A stretch of DNA of 64,000 nt from positions 1 through 64,000 of IMG/VR virus record IMGVR_UViG_3300033999_000083, one strand, 5' to 3'. The DNA is from a virus. How positions within the stretch are numbered: the first letter of the stretch is position 1; the number at the start of each line of letters is the position of its first letter. The notes beneath the pieces were generated by a model. That model saw only the letters and a program-made list of their open reading frames with translations, searched no databases and was not told where the DNA came from. Below, piece by piece: positions 24,542 to 34,845 of this stretch. The position numbers and the translations under genes were made by a program.

Positions 24542-25362
24542 TAGAAAAAAGTATAAATCAAGATATAAATTCTTTTACTTGGAAATGGGAAAAAGAGTTA
24601 ACTGATAAAGGAGAGTATAAACAGAAAGAGTGTAAGATGGTTGACATGACTGAGGATGAGCTAAGACTAGCTTATAATCAATGTAAAACTATGTTATATA
24701 ATAGAGATCCTGATAAAAGTGGAAGATATCTAGTACTTGAAAGTATATATGATCAAAGAAATAGATGTGGAGCAGAACTATTCTTACGATATGCCGAAAG
24801 AACAAAAGGCATTAGTAGAATAAGTCTCATAAACTCTATTAATGAATTTATGTTAAATAATAAAGAAGCTCTTGCTAGTATTAAACCAACTTTAGATATA
24901 GCTTTTCAAAACTTACCAGATGAATTTAAAAACATACCACTAGACTTAGTGTTAGATGGCTGTCTGGATAGATTAGGAGCTTTTTCTAAAAAGCATATAA
25001 CAAGAACTTTTATTTTAAAACAGGGGGTTTGGTTAACTCCTGCTGAAGCTATTGACCTTACAGAATTAGATAAGGACAATAAACCTATAAATAAGTTAGA
25101 TGTAATTAGGGAACGTCTAAATATAAAGGAGGTTGAAAAACTATCCCTAAATTCCAAAGGTTTAAGTTATACAGAATTAAGAGCTATGCTTACATTAAGA
25201 CCCAATAAAAAATACAGGGACTTAACTACTGTACAACTAGAAACTTTAAGAAATAAAATTTTATTTATTCTAGAAGAAAATGTTAGGAAACATATAGACT
25301 TCTGGGAAGATAAAATAGATCAAATAGAAAAAGTAGCAAAATACAAAAATATAAAACTTTAA
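24538..25362 (+). CDS. Conserved hypothetical helical protein
   Basis: 274 residues, helical throughout. The central part (LYNRDPDKSGRYLVLESIYDQRNRCGAELFLRY) looks like the best-conserved block. No enzyme motif recognised. It lies just before the DNA polymerase operon and could be a replication accessory (inference). Confidence 0.6.
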   Translation: MIEKSINQDINSFTWKWEKELTDKGEYKQKECKMVDMTEDELRLAYNQCKTMLYNRDPDKSGRYLVLESIYDQRNRCGAELFLRYAERTKGISRISLINSINEFMLNNKEALASIKPTLDIAFQNLPDEFKNIPLDLVLDGCLDRLGAFSKKHITRTFILKQGVWLTPAEAIDLTELDKDNKPINKLDVIRERLNIKEVEKLSLNSKGLSYTELRAMLTLRPNKKYRDLTTVQLETLRNKILFILEENVRKHIDFWEDKIDQIEKVAKYKNIKL

Positions 25363-25363
25363 T

Positions 25364-25624
25364 ATGGATAAATATTACTTTTTTAAAGACGAGAGAGTAT
25401 CAATTTGGCATAGAACATATTTTACTGTAGAAGCTGATTCTATTGAAGAAGCTGTAGATAAAATAAAGTCAGATCCATATAGTTTAGATTTTGATGGTGT
25501 AGAAATAACTGATTCTGAATTTTTATATGATAGTATGGAATTACTCTCTACTAATGCAGTAGGTGGAGCTACACTAGAAGTATTTGAGGATGATGGAGAT
25601 ATGATATATAATAACTATGAATAA
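25364..25624 (+). CDS. Hypothetical small protein
   Basis: 86 residues. The FTVEADSIEEAVDKIKSDP block is a short 'V.A.s.eEA...i' repeat unit frequent in phage small proteins; the next gene has a comparable FFVFAESKEEADKKAIEIV. Function unknown. Confidence 0.55.
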   Translation: MDKYYFFKDERVSIWHRTYFTVEADSIEEAVDKIKSDPYSLDFDGVEITDSEFLYDSMELLSTNAVGGATLEVFEDDGDMIYNNYE

Positions 25625-26018
25625 TATAAATGAAAAGAAATTTACTAGTTCTTTAAAGTATATTAAAAAAGTAATTAGTAACATTAGTTCCTACTATGAA
25701 TTACCAGAAGAAGTTAAAAGTATAATTAGTAAAGAAGATTTCGATAATCTGAAACAAATACTAAGAAATAGGTATGAATATTGTATAAAGAAAAAGGTAA
25801 TGATTATTAAAGAAACAACTTTTTTTGTATTTGCAGAAAGTAAAGAAGAAGCTGATAAAAAAGCAATTGAAATTGTTGCAAATAATATTAAAGTTGAGTC
25901 TACTAATATAGTTCTCAGACCTAGTACAATGGAAGATGTACCTCCAAAAGAAGGTGAACCAACAATAGAACTTTACTCAACTTTAGATAGTCAAAATATT
26001 TTATACAAAAATGGATAA
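25617..26018 (+). CDS. Hypothetical small protein
   Basis: 133 residues, overlaps both neighbours by 8 bp. C-terminal half related in pattern to the gene before. Function unknown. Confidence 0.55.
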   Translation: MNNINEKKFTSSLKYIKKVISNISSYYELPEEVKSIISKEDFDNLKQILRNRYEYCIKKKVMIIKETTFFVFAESKEEADKKAIEIVANNIKVESTNIVLRPSTMEDVPPKEGEPTIELYSTLDSQNILYKNG

Positions 26019-29000
26019 ATATTTAATAGAATATGGTTTAGAAAATAAAGATAAAATAATTGAAATTATATACTGTAATCATTATCTAGATGCAATAGAT
26101 ATAGCTCAATCTAGGGCTATAAAGCTTTTAGATGATATTAAAGAATATAAAAACTTAAAAGAAGAAATCTATAAAACTTACAATTATAATCCTTTTACAC
26201 CGTATGCCTATTATTTATCAACTATTTTAAGTCTTATAACATACAGTGTGGAAAAAATAGACAAAGATCAATCTATAATATATTTAGTATCTAATGAAGC
26301 TAGTTTATTTGATAGTAAATTTAAAACTATATCTTTAGATAGGGCTATACAATTACTCAGTGAGTGTGACATTCTAGGATTAGATTCTGAAACTGAAGGG
26401 TTAGATCCCTATACAAAGGCTCTATTGTTACTTCAGATTGGTAATAAAGAATTTCAAGTGGTATTTGATATAGCTAGCTTTGGTGGTATAATACCTAAGA
26501 AGTTAGTTAATTTTTTAAATAACTATCCAAATACTTTTATATTACAGAATGCTAAATTTGATTTAAAATTCTTATTTAAACAAGGGGTAATACTTAAAAG
26601 AGTATTTGATACTATGCTCTGTGAAATAATTCTTACTAATGGATTAGAATATGAAGGTAGGGATTTAAAGAGTTTGGCAAAGAAATATTGTAATGTAGAA
26701 TTAGATAAATCTGTTAGAGGGGAAATTATAAGTAATGGTTTATCTAGTGCTGTAATAGAATATGGAGCTAATGATGTAAAGTATCTTCCAGAAATAAGAG
26801 AGAAACAATTAATAGAAGTTAATAAATACAATCTTAAAGGTGCAGTAGATTTAGATAATACGTTTGTGGTAGTCTTAGCTTATACTGAATATTGCGGTAT
26901 AAAGTTAGATTATGAAAAATGGAAGATAAAAGTATTAAAAAATATAGAGACTGCTGAGAAATATAAAAAAGAATTAGAAGATTATATTTATAACGATAAA
27001 AAATATGAATACTTTTCTGGAATGGTAGATATGTTCACAGGAAAGCAGGAATGTATTATCAATTGGGATTCTCCAAAACAAGTTACTAAACTTCTTAAAG
27101 AGTATGGTGTTAATACTGAAATAGTAATTAAAGGAGAAAAGAAAGAATCTATAGATTCTAAAGTTTTAGAACCTCAACAAGATCAATTTCCTATTATAAA
27201 GCCATATCTTAAATATAAAGAAATGCAAAAAGAAGTTAGTACTTATGGATATAACTGGAAAAACTATATAAATCCTATTACTGGCAGAATACATACTTCT
27301 TTTACCCAAATACTTAACACAGGGCGTATGTCATCTGGAAATAAGTATGAAAACCTTCCCAATATTCAAAACCTACCTCGAGGAGAAGATACTAGGTCTT
27401 GTTTTATAAGTGAACCAGGAAATTTACTAATTGATGCAGACTATGCAAGCCAAGAACAAATAGTCTTAGCTAACTTCTCTAAAGAACCTAATCTTTTAGA
27501 ATTTTATCATAGAGGTTTTCAAGATATGCACAGCTATGTAGCTTTTTTAATGTATAAAGACATTAGGAAATGCACTGTAGAAGAATTAACTCCTGAAAAA
27601 CTTTCATACGTTAAAGAAGAATACTCAGAGAAAAGAAGAATTGCTAAATCTGCTGGATTTGCGATGAACAAACCATTTTATTTAATTTAGGTGTAACTGA
27701 ACTTAAAAATAAAAAATTTGCCATTAACTACTAATTTATGACAAAACTTTTTATTATATTTGTGTGTAATTAAAATACATAAATATGGATAAAAATAAAA
27801 TAAATGAACTATTAGAAGATTATTCTTCTGGAATGTCTTTAAAAGACATTAAAAGTAAATACCAGACTAGTTCTGATACAATTTATAAATTAGTAGATGC
27901 TAATGGCATAAATAGAAAGAATTATAAAAATTTAGATAAATTTTATGACTTAAATAATCCTGAAACACAATATTGGCTAGGATATATATGTGCAGATGGA
28001 AATATTCAATACGATATTGTTAAAAGAATATATAAAGTATCTTTGTTTAGTAAGGAAGAAGAACCTATCAACAGATTTAAAGAGTATTTTGGAAATATGG
28101 TATGTATTCATAGAAGACCTACAGGTATCATTGAAGCATACATAAATTCTAAAAAATTATGTGAATACTTTATAAATGTTCTAAACATACTTCCTAATAA
28201 ATCTTTAATTCTAGATCCTAATTTAGAATTTACAACAAATTTTATATTAGGATATTTTGATGGAGACGGTTCTATAATGAATAGTTCTGAAACTAGAATT
28301 AGATATGAAACTAAAATAACAAGTGGTAGTAAAACCTTTATCAATAAAATATGTAAAATATTAGATAATAAGGGTATCTACTATATACTTAGAGAAAAAA
28401 GCAGTGCTTTTGACATTAGTATTGAGAGAAAAGAAGAGTCTAAAAAATTTTATAATTGAATTTATTCTGAAAAAGTTTGGTGTTTATCACGAAAATTAAA
28501 TAACTTTGTCGCTCTCTTTGGAAACTTAGAGATAAATAATCGGGAGAATTGCGGGGAAATTAATGGACAATCCGCAGCCGAACTATCTGAATAGCATAAA
28601 AGTAAGATAGGAGGTTCAACGACTAACAATTGAGGAGCTAATCCAATAATATTGACACGAGTACCCGACACCTAAGGAGAAATCTATGGTGAAGATATAG
28701 TCTGAGCTATATAGTAATATATAGAAGTAAGTATAAAGAGACTTACGATAACATAACTGAAATTATGGAGGAAATGGTAGTACTATAGCTAAAAATTGTA
28801 ACATAAGCAAAGCAGAAGGAGATTTTGTATATAATTCATATTTTGAAGCCTTCCCTAAACTCAAAGATTATTTTGATCTAATGTTTAGAAAATCAGCTTA
28901 TTCTGGATATATAGAGTATAATCATGTAACTAAAAGAAAATATTTCTTTAATAAAGAAACCAATGATTATTACAGATATAAAGATATAGTAGAAAAGAAT

Positions 29001-30397
29001 CTACTTTATGAAGAAGACAACCCAAGAGATGTTATATCTAAATATAATAGAGCTAAAAATGAGATACAACGCCTATCTCAAAACTATCCTATAATTGAAT
29101 GGGACTTTATACAGTAATGTATATCGAAAATTGGGTGAATTGCTGGAAACCTAAGTATTATTAAATATAAGGCAATCAGCAGCCAAGCTAGTGAATATCT
29201 TAATGTAACTAGAAGGTTCAGAGACTAGAGGGTGAGTAGATAAACAATAACCTCTCAAAAAGCGCCCGACAACCAATAAATTGGTTGATAATATAGTCCA
29301 ATCTACATCTAAAGATGTAGCAAGATTTTTTAAAAATTATACATTTTATGTGTTGATAATTTTATATCTTTGTATTATTAATAATTTTAAATACAAAGAA
29401 AATGGAAAAAGTAAAAACATGTAAAATTTGTAATTTGAGTGAACCAGAGGTAGAATTTTATAAGAATTCTGGTTCAAAATGTAAAAAATGTAAAAATAGA
29501 GAAGACAGCAGGAGAAGGGCTGAGAAAGCTGGTAGAGAGTATATTCCTAGAGAAAAAGTAGAAGTACCCGAAGAATATAAACTCTGTACTAAGTGTAAAA
29601 GAGTATTACCTATAGATGATTTTTATGTATTAGGGGCAACTAATAAAGACGGTACTAATAGAATATATTCAAGATGTAAAGAATGTGAAAGACAAATTGT
29701 CTTAGAGCATCCTAACAGAAAAGAATATATTGAGAAATCTAATAAAAATAAGTTAGAAAAATCTCAAGAAGACCCTGATTATAGAGATTATCTAAATGAA
29801 ATAAACAAAAAATATTATCATAGTGAAAAAGGTATAATTGCACACATGCTTTATGAGGCTAAGAAAAGAGCTGCTAAGAAGAATTTAGAGTTTGATCTTA
29901 CAGAAGAAGATATTATATTACCTACACACTGTCCTATTTTAGAAACAGAGTTTGTAAAAGGTGATAGTTCTGATTATTCTATGACATATTCTTTAGATAG
30001 AATAGATAACTCTAAGGGATATGTTAAAGGAAATGTAAGAGTAATTTCTATGTTAGCTAACTCAATGAAGAACTCAGCTACACCAGAACAACTAGAAGCA
30101 TTCTCTAGAAACATTTTAAACTACATTAAAAAATCTTAAATGATTCAAGGCTCTTCAGCAGATATAACTAAGTATGCAGGAATACTATTTATGAGAGAGA
30201 TTCTTAAAAGAGATTGGTTTATGAAAGTAAAAATAGTAAATTTTGTTCATGATGAGATACTAGTTGAAGCTCCTAAAGAGATAGCTGAAGAAGTTAAAGA
30301 TGTTTTAGTAAGTTGCATGGAAGAAGCTGGAAAGCCTTTCTGTAAGATATTACCTTTACATGCTGAAGCATTAATAGGAGATCACTGGGTTCATTAA
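26011..30397 (+). CDS. polA: DNA polymerase family A, split by two group I introns
   Basis: Exons 26011-27665, 28760-29090 and 30143-30397 join to 746 residues in frame. DEDDy exonuclease: LGLDSETEG (about 125), FILQNAKFDLKFL, YGANDVKYL. Polymerase: motif A DADYASQEQ (about 476), O helix KRRIAKSAGFAI|NYGGNG at the first junction, NYP|IQGSSADI at the second, motif C NFVHDEI (about 697). No 5' nuclease domain. The splice sites lie in the two most invariant stretches of the enzyme, as expected for homing introns. Confidence 0.92.
27755..27762 (+). promoter_or_regulatory. Promoter -7 element before intronic endonuclease
   Basis: TATATTTG, an exact TAnnTTTG, lies 22 nt before the ATG of the endonuclease gene. 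No TTTG at ideal distance. It would let the endonuclease be made from its own transcript, not from the pre-mRNA. Confidence 0.45.
27785..28594 (+). CDS. LAGLIDADG homing endonuclease with in-frame TGA
   Basis: N-terminal helix-turn-helix (KDIKSKYQTSSDTIYKLVDANGI), then two LAGLIDADG helices, YWLGYICADGN and FILGYFDGDGS. At 28457-28459 a TGA interrupts a typical C-terminus: ...KKFYN(W)IYSEKVWCLSRKLNNF fits the usual FL.WLY......L.RK...F ending of the family. Read as Trp, the frame continues to TAG at 28592-28594, running into the intron core. If TGA is a stop, the protein is 224 residues and lacks this final helix. Confidence 0.75.
28476..28508 (+). promoter_or_regulatory. Bacteroidota-type promoter inside intron
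   Basis: TTTG (28476-28479), 21-nt spacer, TAACTTTG (28501-28508), a full consensus match. It overlaps the 3' end of the endonuclease frame and would transcribe the intron core and polymerase exon 2. It may be chance. Confidence 0.4.
29365..29372 (+). promoter_or_regulatory. Promoter -7 element before intronic endonuclease
   Basis: TATCTTTG matches TAnnTTTG, 29 nt before the ATG of the second intronic endonuclease. The -33 element is poor. Parallel to the element before the first one. Confidence 0.45.
29402..30139 (+). CDS. HNH/His-Me finger homing endonuclease with zinc ribbons
   Basis: 245 residues. N-terminal CKICNLSE...CKKCK and CTKCK...CKECE knuckles (residues about 6-35 and 60-97), then a nuclease part: HCPILETEF and YSLDRIDNSKGYVKGNVRVIS, the DRID...GY..GNV phage HNH signature, then MLANSMKNSAT. 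It ends 3 nt before the intron end, so coding and splice site nearly meet. Confidence 0.8.
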   Translation: MEKVKTCKICNLSEPEVEFYKNSGSKCKKCKNREDSRRRAEKAGREYIPREKVEVPEEYKLCTKCKRVLPIDDFYVLGATNKDGTNRIYSRCKECERQIVLEHPNRKEYIEKSNKNKLEKSQEDPDYRDYLNEINKKYYHSEKGIIAHMLYEAKKRAAKKNLEFDLTEEDIILPTHCPILETEFVKGDSSDYSMTYSLDRIDNSKGYVKGNVRVISMLANSMKNSATPEQLEAFSRNILNYIKKS

Positions 30398-30450
30398 GAT
30401 TGTTAGTTCAAAAATATCAATATTTTCATTTTTTAGGTAGATATTTTTTG

Positions 30451-30459
30451 TAACTTTAC
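30451..30459 (+). promoter_or_regulatory. Possible promoter before helicase gene
   Basis: TAACTTTAC, close to TAnnTTTG, about 26 nt before the helicase ATG, in the only larger gap after polA. Imperfect at the last G. Confidence 0.35.
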
Positions 30460-30484
30460 AGTCCAATTAAAATTAGAATATGTA

Positions 30485-31708
30485 ATGAATAGAACTGAGA
30501 GACAGAATTTATCAGTTTCAAAATGGATTAAGGCTGGTGGTAGAGGTGTAGTAGTTGCTGCTACAGGGGTGGGTAAAACTATGATAGCATTAATTGCTAT
30601 TAAATCTTTTCTGTCCAAAAATCCAAATAAAGTTGTTAAGATAATAGTTCCTACAGAACCATTAAAACTACAATGGATATCAGAACTTAATAAATACAAT
30701 TTAAATGCTTCAGTAGAAATAATAAATTCAGCTATTAGGAAAGAAGAATATGTAGATTTGTTAATATTAGATGAAATACATAGATATTTCTCTGATACAT
30801 TTGTAAATATTTTTAAAATAAAACATCCAAAACTTATCTTAGGATTGTCTGCAACATTTCATAGGCTAGATGGAAAACAAAAAATAATACAAAAGTATTG
30901 TCCTATTGTGGACACAATATCAATTCAAGAGGCTTTAGAAAATGGGTGGTTATCTAATTATAGGGAATATAAAGTTCTTATAGAAGTAGATGACTATCCT
31001 GTATATCAACAAGCTTCTTCTGATTTTCAAGAAACTTTTAGTATATTTAATTATGATTTTAAACTAGCTATGAAATGTCTTACTAATATATTATATAGAA
31101 GACAATATGGCAAATCTTTAGGAATGTCACCAAAAGATATGGATGCTATAGTATTTACTTGGAATAGGGCTCTTAAGAAAAGAAAAGATTTTGTAATGAA
31201 TCATCCATCTAAAATTGCTATAACAAGAAAAATTCTTGCTTCAAGACCTTTTTCTAAAGCAATAACTTTTTCTGGAACTATATCTCAGTCAGAAAAAATA
31301 GGTTCTGGTTATATAGTAAATTCCAAAAAGACTAAAAAAGAAAATAGAGCAATTATAGAGAAATTCTCTAAATTGTCTTGTGGTATAATAAATACTAGTA
31401 AAGTCTTAAATGAGGGAATAGATATTCCAGGATTAAATTTAGCTGTTATTCTTACTAATTCTTCTTCTCCTACAGAAAAAACTCAAAGAATAGGTAGAGT
31501 TATAAGAAAGGAAGAGGACAAAATAGCTGAAGTATTTACTTTAGTAATTAAAGATACTATTGAAGAAAGATGGTTTGAAAACAGTAGTCAGTTTTCTGAT
31601 TATATAGAAATAACTGAGGAAGAACTTGATTTAGTATTAAATAATTCTGATTTTAGATCAGATAAAATAGAAACTGGAAAAGAGGTAGATGAACTTTTTA
31701 GGAACTAA
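30485..31708 (+). CDS. SF2 DEAD/DEAH-type helicase
   Basis: 407 residues. Motif I AATGVGKTMIAL (about 24-35), motif Ia IVPTEPLKLQW, motif II LILDEIH (DEIH), motif III GLSATFHR, motif V NEGIDIPGLNLAV, motif VI TQRIGRVIR. SNF2/RecG-like phage helicases of this kind act in replication or recombination. N-terminus is short; nothing precedes the helicase core. A further in-frame start is not evident. Confidence 0.85.
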   Translation: MNRTERQNLSVSKWIKAGGRGVVVAATGVGKTMIALIAIKSFLSKNPNKVVKIIVPTEPLKLQWISELNKYNLNASVEIINSAIRKEEYVDLLILDEIHRYFSDTFVNIFKIKHPKLILGLSATFHRLDGKQKIIQKYCPIVDTISIQEALENGWLSNYREYKVLIEVDDYPVYQQASSDFQETFSIFNYDFKLAMKCLTNILYRRQYGKSLGMSPKDMDAIVFTWNRALKKRKDFVMNHPSKIAITRKILASRPFSKAITFSGTISQSEKIGSGYIVNSKKTKKENRAIIEKFSKLSCGIINTSKVLNEGIDIPGLNLAVILTNSSSPTEKTQRIGRVIRKEEDKIAEVFTLVIKDTIEERWFENSSQFSDYIEITEEELDLVLNNSDFRSDKIETGKEVDELFRN

Positions 31709-31729
31709 AATAGATAGACATACTAAACC

Positions 31730-31879
31730 ATGACAGTAGAGCGAATGTTAGAATACTTAATGTGTAGAAATATATTATTAAGTAGAGTGGAAATGACTCC
31801 AGAGGAAACAGCTTCTCTGGAAAATAGACTAAGGTTGCTGGAAGATGAATTTGTAGTAGAATACAGATTACCAGCGTAA
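31730..31879 (+). CDS. Small hypothetical protein
   Basis: 49 codons, ATG to TAA, one amphipathic helical stretch (MTPEETASLENRLRLLEDEF). Sits in the gap between helicase and the next gene. Function unknown. Confidence 0.5.
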   Translation: MTVERMLEYLMCRNILLSRVEMTPEETASLENRLRLLEDEFVVEYRLPA

Positions 31880-31914
31880 TTCTTAAACAAAGGTAATCTG
31901 AATAAATATTTAAT

Positions 31915-32526
31915 ATGAATTCAGACTTATCCTTTAGAGAGGAAATTCAAATTTATATAGATAGTGGACTTACTCCATCTGAACTATTTATATTAAGATT
32001 GCTATTTTTAGCACAAGATGGAGAATTACAGTTAATAAATAACTATTTGAGTAATACAGTTAATGGAAAAGAAGTTTTCAGAACTGTATTAAGGACATTA
32101 CAAGAAAAGGGTATTATATTAGCTTCTTTTAAACTTCCTAAAGAAGGAGAAGTACTAAAATACACAGACATACCAATTAATAAAAACTTTGTAAAAAAGT
32201 ATATAAAAGAATCTCATCAAGCAGGTAAAGAATTCTTTGGTACTTATCCACCATTTATATATATAAATGGAAAAATGGCCTCTATTAAGAATATAACTAA
32301 AGCAGGTTTATTTAGTATAGATGATTTTTGTTTATATTATAATAAACACATAAAAACGTCATCCATAACTCATGAAAGAATTATGGAAGATTTAAAATAT
32401 GCTATAGAAAACGGTTTAATCCATTATTCTATTATTGAATTTCTAGCTAGTCAAAAATATTTAGAGATAGAATATATTAGAGATTCTGGAGAAGTAGCTG
32501 GATACAAAAATAGTGAGTTATTATAG
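31915..32526 (+). CDS. Conserved hypothetical replication-region protein
   Basis: 203 residues. The first 80 look like a winged helix (LTPSELFILRLLFLAQDGE....VFRTVLRTLQEKGIILASF). It directly precedes and overlaps the DnaB-like helicase gene, which suggests a loader or initiator role (inference only). Confidence 0.6.
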   Translation: MNSDLSFREEIQIYIDSGLTPSELFILRLLFLAQDGELQLINNYLSNTVNGKEVFRTVLRTLQEKGIILASFKLPKEGEVLKYTDIPINKNFVKKYIKESHQAGKEFFGTYPPFIYINGKMASIKNITKAGLFSIDDFCLYYNKHIKTSSITHERIMEDLKYAIENGLIHYSIIEFLASQKYLEIEYIRDSGEVAGYKNSELL

Positions 32527-33589
32527 TATGGTAGTAGAAAGCTTACTAAAACAAATAGAAGATGGTAGGTCTGGAAAGAATATAGGTATTTCTATGGGAT
32601 TACCTGCTATAGATAAAGTTCTTTATGGTATTCAGAGAAGATATATATATACAATAGGAGCCGATACTTCTGGAGGAAAGACAAGTTTTGGATTAGATAT
32701 ATTTGTATATAATCTTATTAAAAATGCTGGAAGTAGAAAAGTTAATATTTTATATTACTCTTTTGAAATGGCTTCTGAAGTATTATATGCAAAATTATTA
32801 TCTAGATATATATATGATGAGTATCATGTAGTTATCACTTTTGAAGAAATATTATCATTAACTAAACCTATTAGTGATGATAAACTCAAAATAGTAAATA
32901 AATGTGTTCCATTTTTAAATAAACTGGAAAATACCCTTACTATATATGATAGACCCTTATCTCCTAATTATATATATGGCACATTAAAAGATTGGCTAAA
33001 AAGATTTGGTACTTTTATTCCTATCAATGAACATAAAGAAGATTATGTAGAAAATGATATAGAAGAATATAAAGTAGCTATAATCGATCATATGGGGTTG
33101 ATTTCAGGGCCAGGAACTAAAAAAGAAAGAATAGATACTGTCGTAGATTATTTTATATATTTTAGAAATAAATGTGGATTAACTGGTGTATTTATTCAGC
33201 AGTTAAATAGAGGACAAAAGTCTATGGACAGGAAGCTTAATGGATACGAGCTTACTCAACTCGATGATTTTAAAGATACTTCAGGAACTACTGATGGCTC
33301 TGAAGTTGTATTAGCTTTATATTATCCATATAGAGAGAAAATACCAAGAGTTGAAGGATATCCTATACAAAATGTCCTTAAAGATAGGTTTAGGCTGGTT
33401 ATGGTACTTAAAAACAGGTTTGGGAAGTCTGATGTTAATAAAGGAGTAGTATTTCATGGTGAAATAGGAATGTTTAGAGAATTACCAAAGCCTGAAGAAA
33501 TTACTGATTATTCAGAATATTTATTATTAACTGGAGCAGATAAATCAACTACAATAGATAACGATGATAGGAATGTTTTTAAATTATAG
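32513..33589 (+). CDS. dnaB: SF4 (DnaB/gp4-like) replicative helicase
   Basis: 358 residues. RecA-fold helicase core: Walker A IGADTSGGKTSFGLD (about 46-60), ILYYSFEMASE (H1a Glu), Walker B VAIIDHMGLI, H3 VFIQQLNRG, H4 LVMVLKNRFGKSD with Arg finger. No N-terminal primase-interaction domain. Start could also be the ATG 15 bp later (MVVESLLKQ), which reduces the overlap. Confidence 0.85.
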   Translation: MSYYSMVVESLLKQIEDGRSGKNIGISMGLPAIDKVLYGIQRRYIYTIGADTSGGKTSFGLDIFVYNLIKNAGSRKVNILYYSFEMASEVLYAKLLSRYIYDEYHVVITFEEILSLTKPISDDKLKIVNKCVPFLNKLENTLTIYDRPLSPNYIYGTLKDWLKRFGTFIPINEHKEDYVENDIEEYKVAIIDHMGLISGPGTKKERIDTVVDYFIYFRNKCGLTGVFIQQLNRGQKSMDRKLNGYELTQLDDFKDTSGTTDGSEVVLALYYPYREKIPRVEGYPIQNVLKDRFRLVMVLKNRFGKSDVNKGVVFHGEIGMFRELPKPEEITDYSEYLLLTGADKSTTIDNDDRNVFKL

Positions 33590-33592
33590 ATA

Positions 33593-34297
33593 ATGGCTGA
33601 ATCAATAGCTATTGTAGGTGCTTCGGGATCTGGAAAGAGCACTTCATTAAGAAATCTAGATCCAAAATCAACTTTTATTATTAATGTTACTGGAAAAAGC
33701 TTGCCTTTTCCAGGTTTTAAGAAAAATTATACTCTTTTTAAGCAAGACCCAGAAACAAAAAAGTTTGTGGGTAATTTATATAATACTTCTGATGTAAAGA
33801 AAATTGCACAAGCTTTAAAAATTATAGATAAAACTAGACCAGATATAAAGGTTGTAGTTTTAGAAGATGCACAATATCTTATGGGATTTGAAATGATGGA
33901 TAGAGCCAATGAAAAAGGGTATGATAAGTTCTCTCAAATTTCAGCTAATTTTTATTCAGTTTTAAAAGAAATTATGAATATGAGAGACGATTTAAAAGTC
34001 TGTGTAATTACTCATAGTGAAAATATAGGCGATTCTACCAATCCTAGTTATAAAATTAAGACTGTTGGAAAAATGTTGGACACTTTTATAACTATAGAAG
34101 GGTTATTCACATATGTACTATTCACAGAAGTAATAAGAACTGAAGATGCTAATGGTAAGAAAATAGAATATAAATTTATCACTAAGTCTGATGGCACAAC
34201 CACAGCAAAAACTCCTATGGGATGTTTTGAAGATTTATATATAGATAACGATCTAAAATATGTTTTAGAAAAAATAGACGAATATAACAATGGTTAA
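33593..34297 (+). CDS. Sak4-like RecA-fold ATPase
   Basis: 234 residues. Walker A IVGASGSGKSTSLRNL at the very N-terminus, Walker B VVVLEDAQYLM, then VCVITHSENIGD and VGKMLDTFITIEGLFTYVLFTEV. This is the AAA_24/Sak4 class of phage annealing and recombination ATPases. The SSB-like gene two positions downstream fits, as Sak4 proteins work with phage SSBs. Confidence 0.8.
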   Translation: MAESIAIVGASGSGKSTSLRNLDPKSTFIINVTGKSLPFPGFKKNYTLFKQDPETKKFVGNLYNTSDVKKIAQALKIIDKTRPDIKVVVLEDAQYLMGFEMMDRANEKGYDKFSQISANFYSVLKEIMNMRDDLKVCVITHSENIGDSTNPSYKIKTVGKMLDTFITIEGLFTYVLFTEVIRTEDANGKKIEYKFITKSDGTTTAKTPMGCFEDLYIDNDLKYVLEKIDEYNNG

Positions 34298-34838
34298 GGC
34301 AATAACTATAAGTTTTGATGTAGACACTGATACCGGAGAAGTTACTAACGTAAAAGCTCATGTAGAAGGTGAAGTAAAGAAAAAAACTACTACTAAAAAG
34401 AAGAAAGAAGTAATAGAAGAATTGGAAAATACTCCTCTTATTATAAGAGAGGATGGAAAATTAATATTTAACAATAAAGCTATAGATGAAATGGGATTAA
34501 CTTCTGAATCTAGAGTAGTTGTTGAATATGAGAAAGATAAAGGTAAATTATTTCCTGTAATAGGAACTGATGTGTCTTTTGATACAATAGGAGCTGGTAA
34601 TAAACTTACCAAATCTAAAACTGTTTCCTTTAGAGGAAACCAAAATACAGTATTAGGTGAATTTGGAGATGAATTTACTATACAAAAATATAGAGATGGA
34701 GTGTGGAAACTAGTATCTAATTCTAAAGTGGCTGAAACAGTAGAAGAGGCTATGGAATTATCAGATGAGGTTGATACACAATTACTTGTAGATGATGATG
34801 AAACTTATGAGATAGATGAATTAGAATTTAAGTTATAA
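34290..34838 (+). CDS. Conserved protein between Sak4 and SSB genes
   Basis: 182 residues. N-terminal beta-hairpin (ITISFDVDTDTGEVTNVKAHVEG), a Lys/Thr linker (KKKTTTKKKKE) and an acidic C-terminus. Overlaps the ATPase gene by 8 bp. Probably a recombination accessory (context inference). Confidence 0.6.
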   Translation: MVKAITISFDVDTDTGEVTNVKAHVEGEVKKKTTTKKKKEVIEELENTPLIIREDGKLIFNNKAIDEMGLTSESRVVVEYEKDKGKLFPVIGTDVSFDTIGAGNKLTKSKTVSFRGNQNTVLGEFGDEFTIQKYRDGVWKLVSNSKVAETVEEAMELSDEVDTQLLVDDDETYEIDELEFKL

Positions 34839-34845
34839 TAAGAAA

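Larger units (their letters stand above)
27666..28759 (+). mobile_element. Group I intron with LAGLIDADG gene, in polA
   Basis: 1094 nt, starts after exon U (GCGAT) and ends in G. The core follows the endonuclease: P-like AATTGCGGGGAAAT near 28549, Q AATCCGCAGC near 28569, R GGTTCAACGACTA near 28613 and S GAAGATATAGTCTG near 28692. Removal rebuilds the O helix GFAINYGGNG. Part of the core lies inside the read-through 3' end of the endonuclease frame. Confidence 0.85.
29091..30142 (+). mobile_element. Group I intron with HNH-type gene, in polA
   Basis: 1052 nt, starts after exon U (AACTATCCT) and ends in G. Core precedes the endonuclease: P AATTGCTGGAAAC near 29139, Q AATCAGCAGC near 29173, R GGTTCAGAGACTA near 29214 and S GATAATATAGTCC near 29289. 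Removal restores NYPIQGSSAD. Confidence 0.85.
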
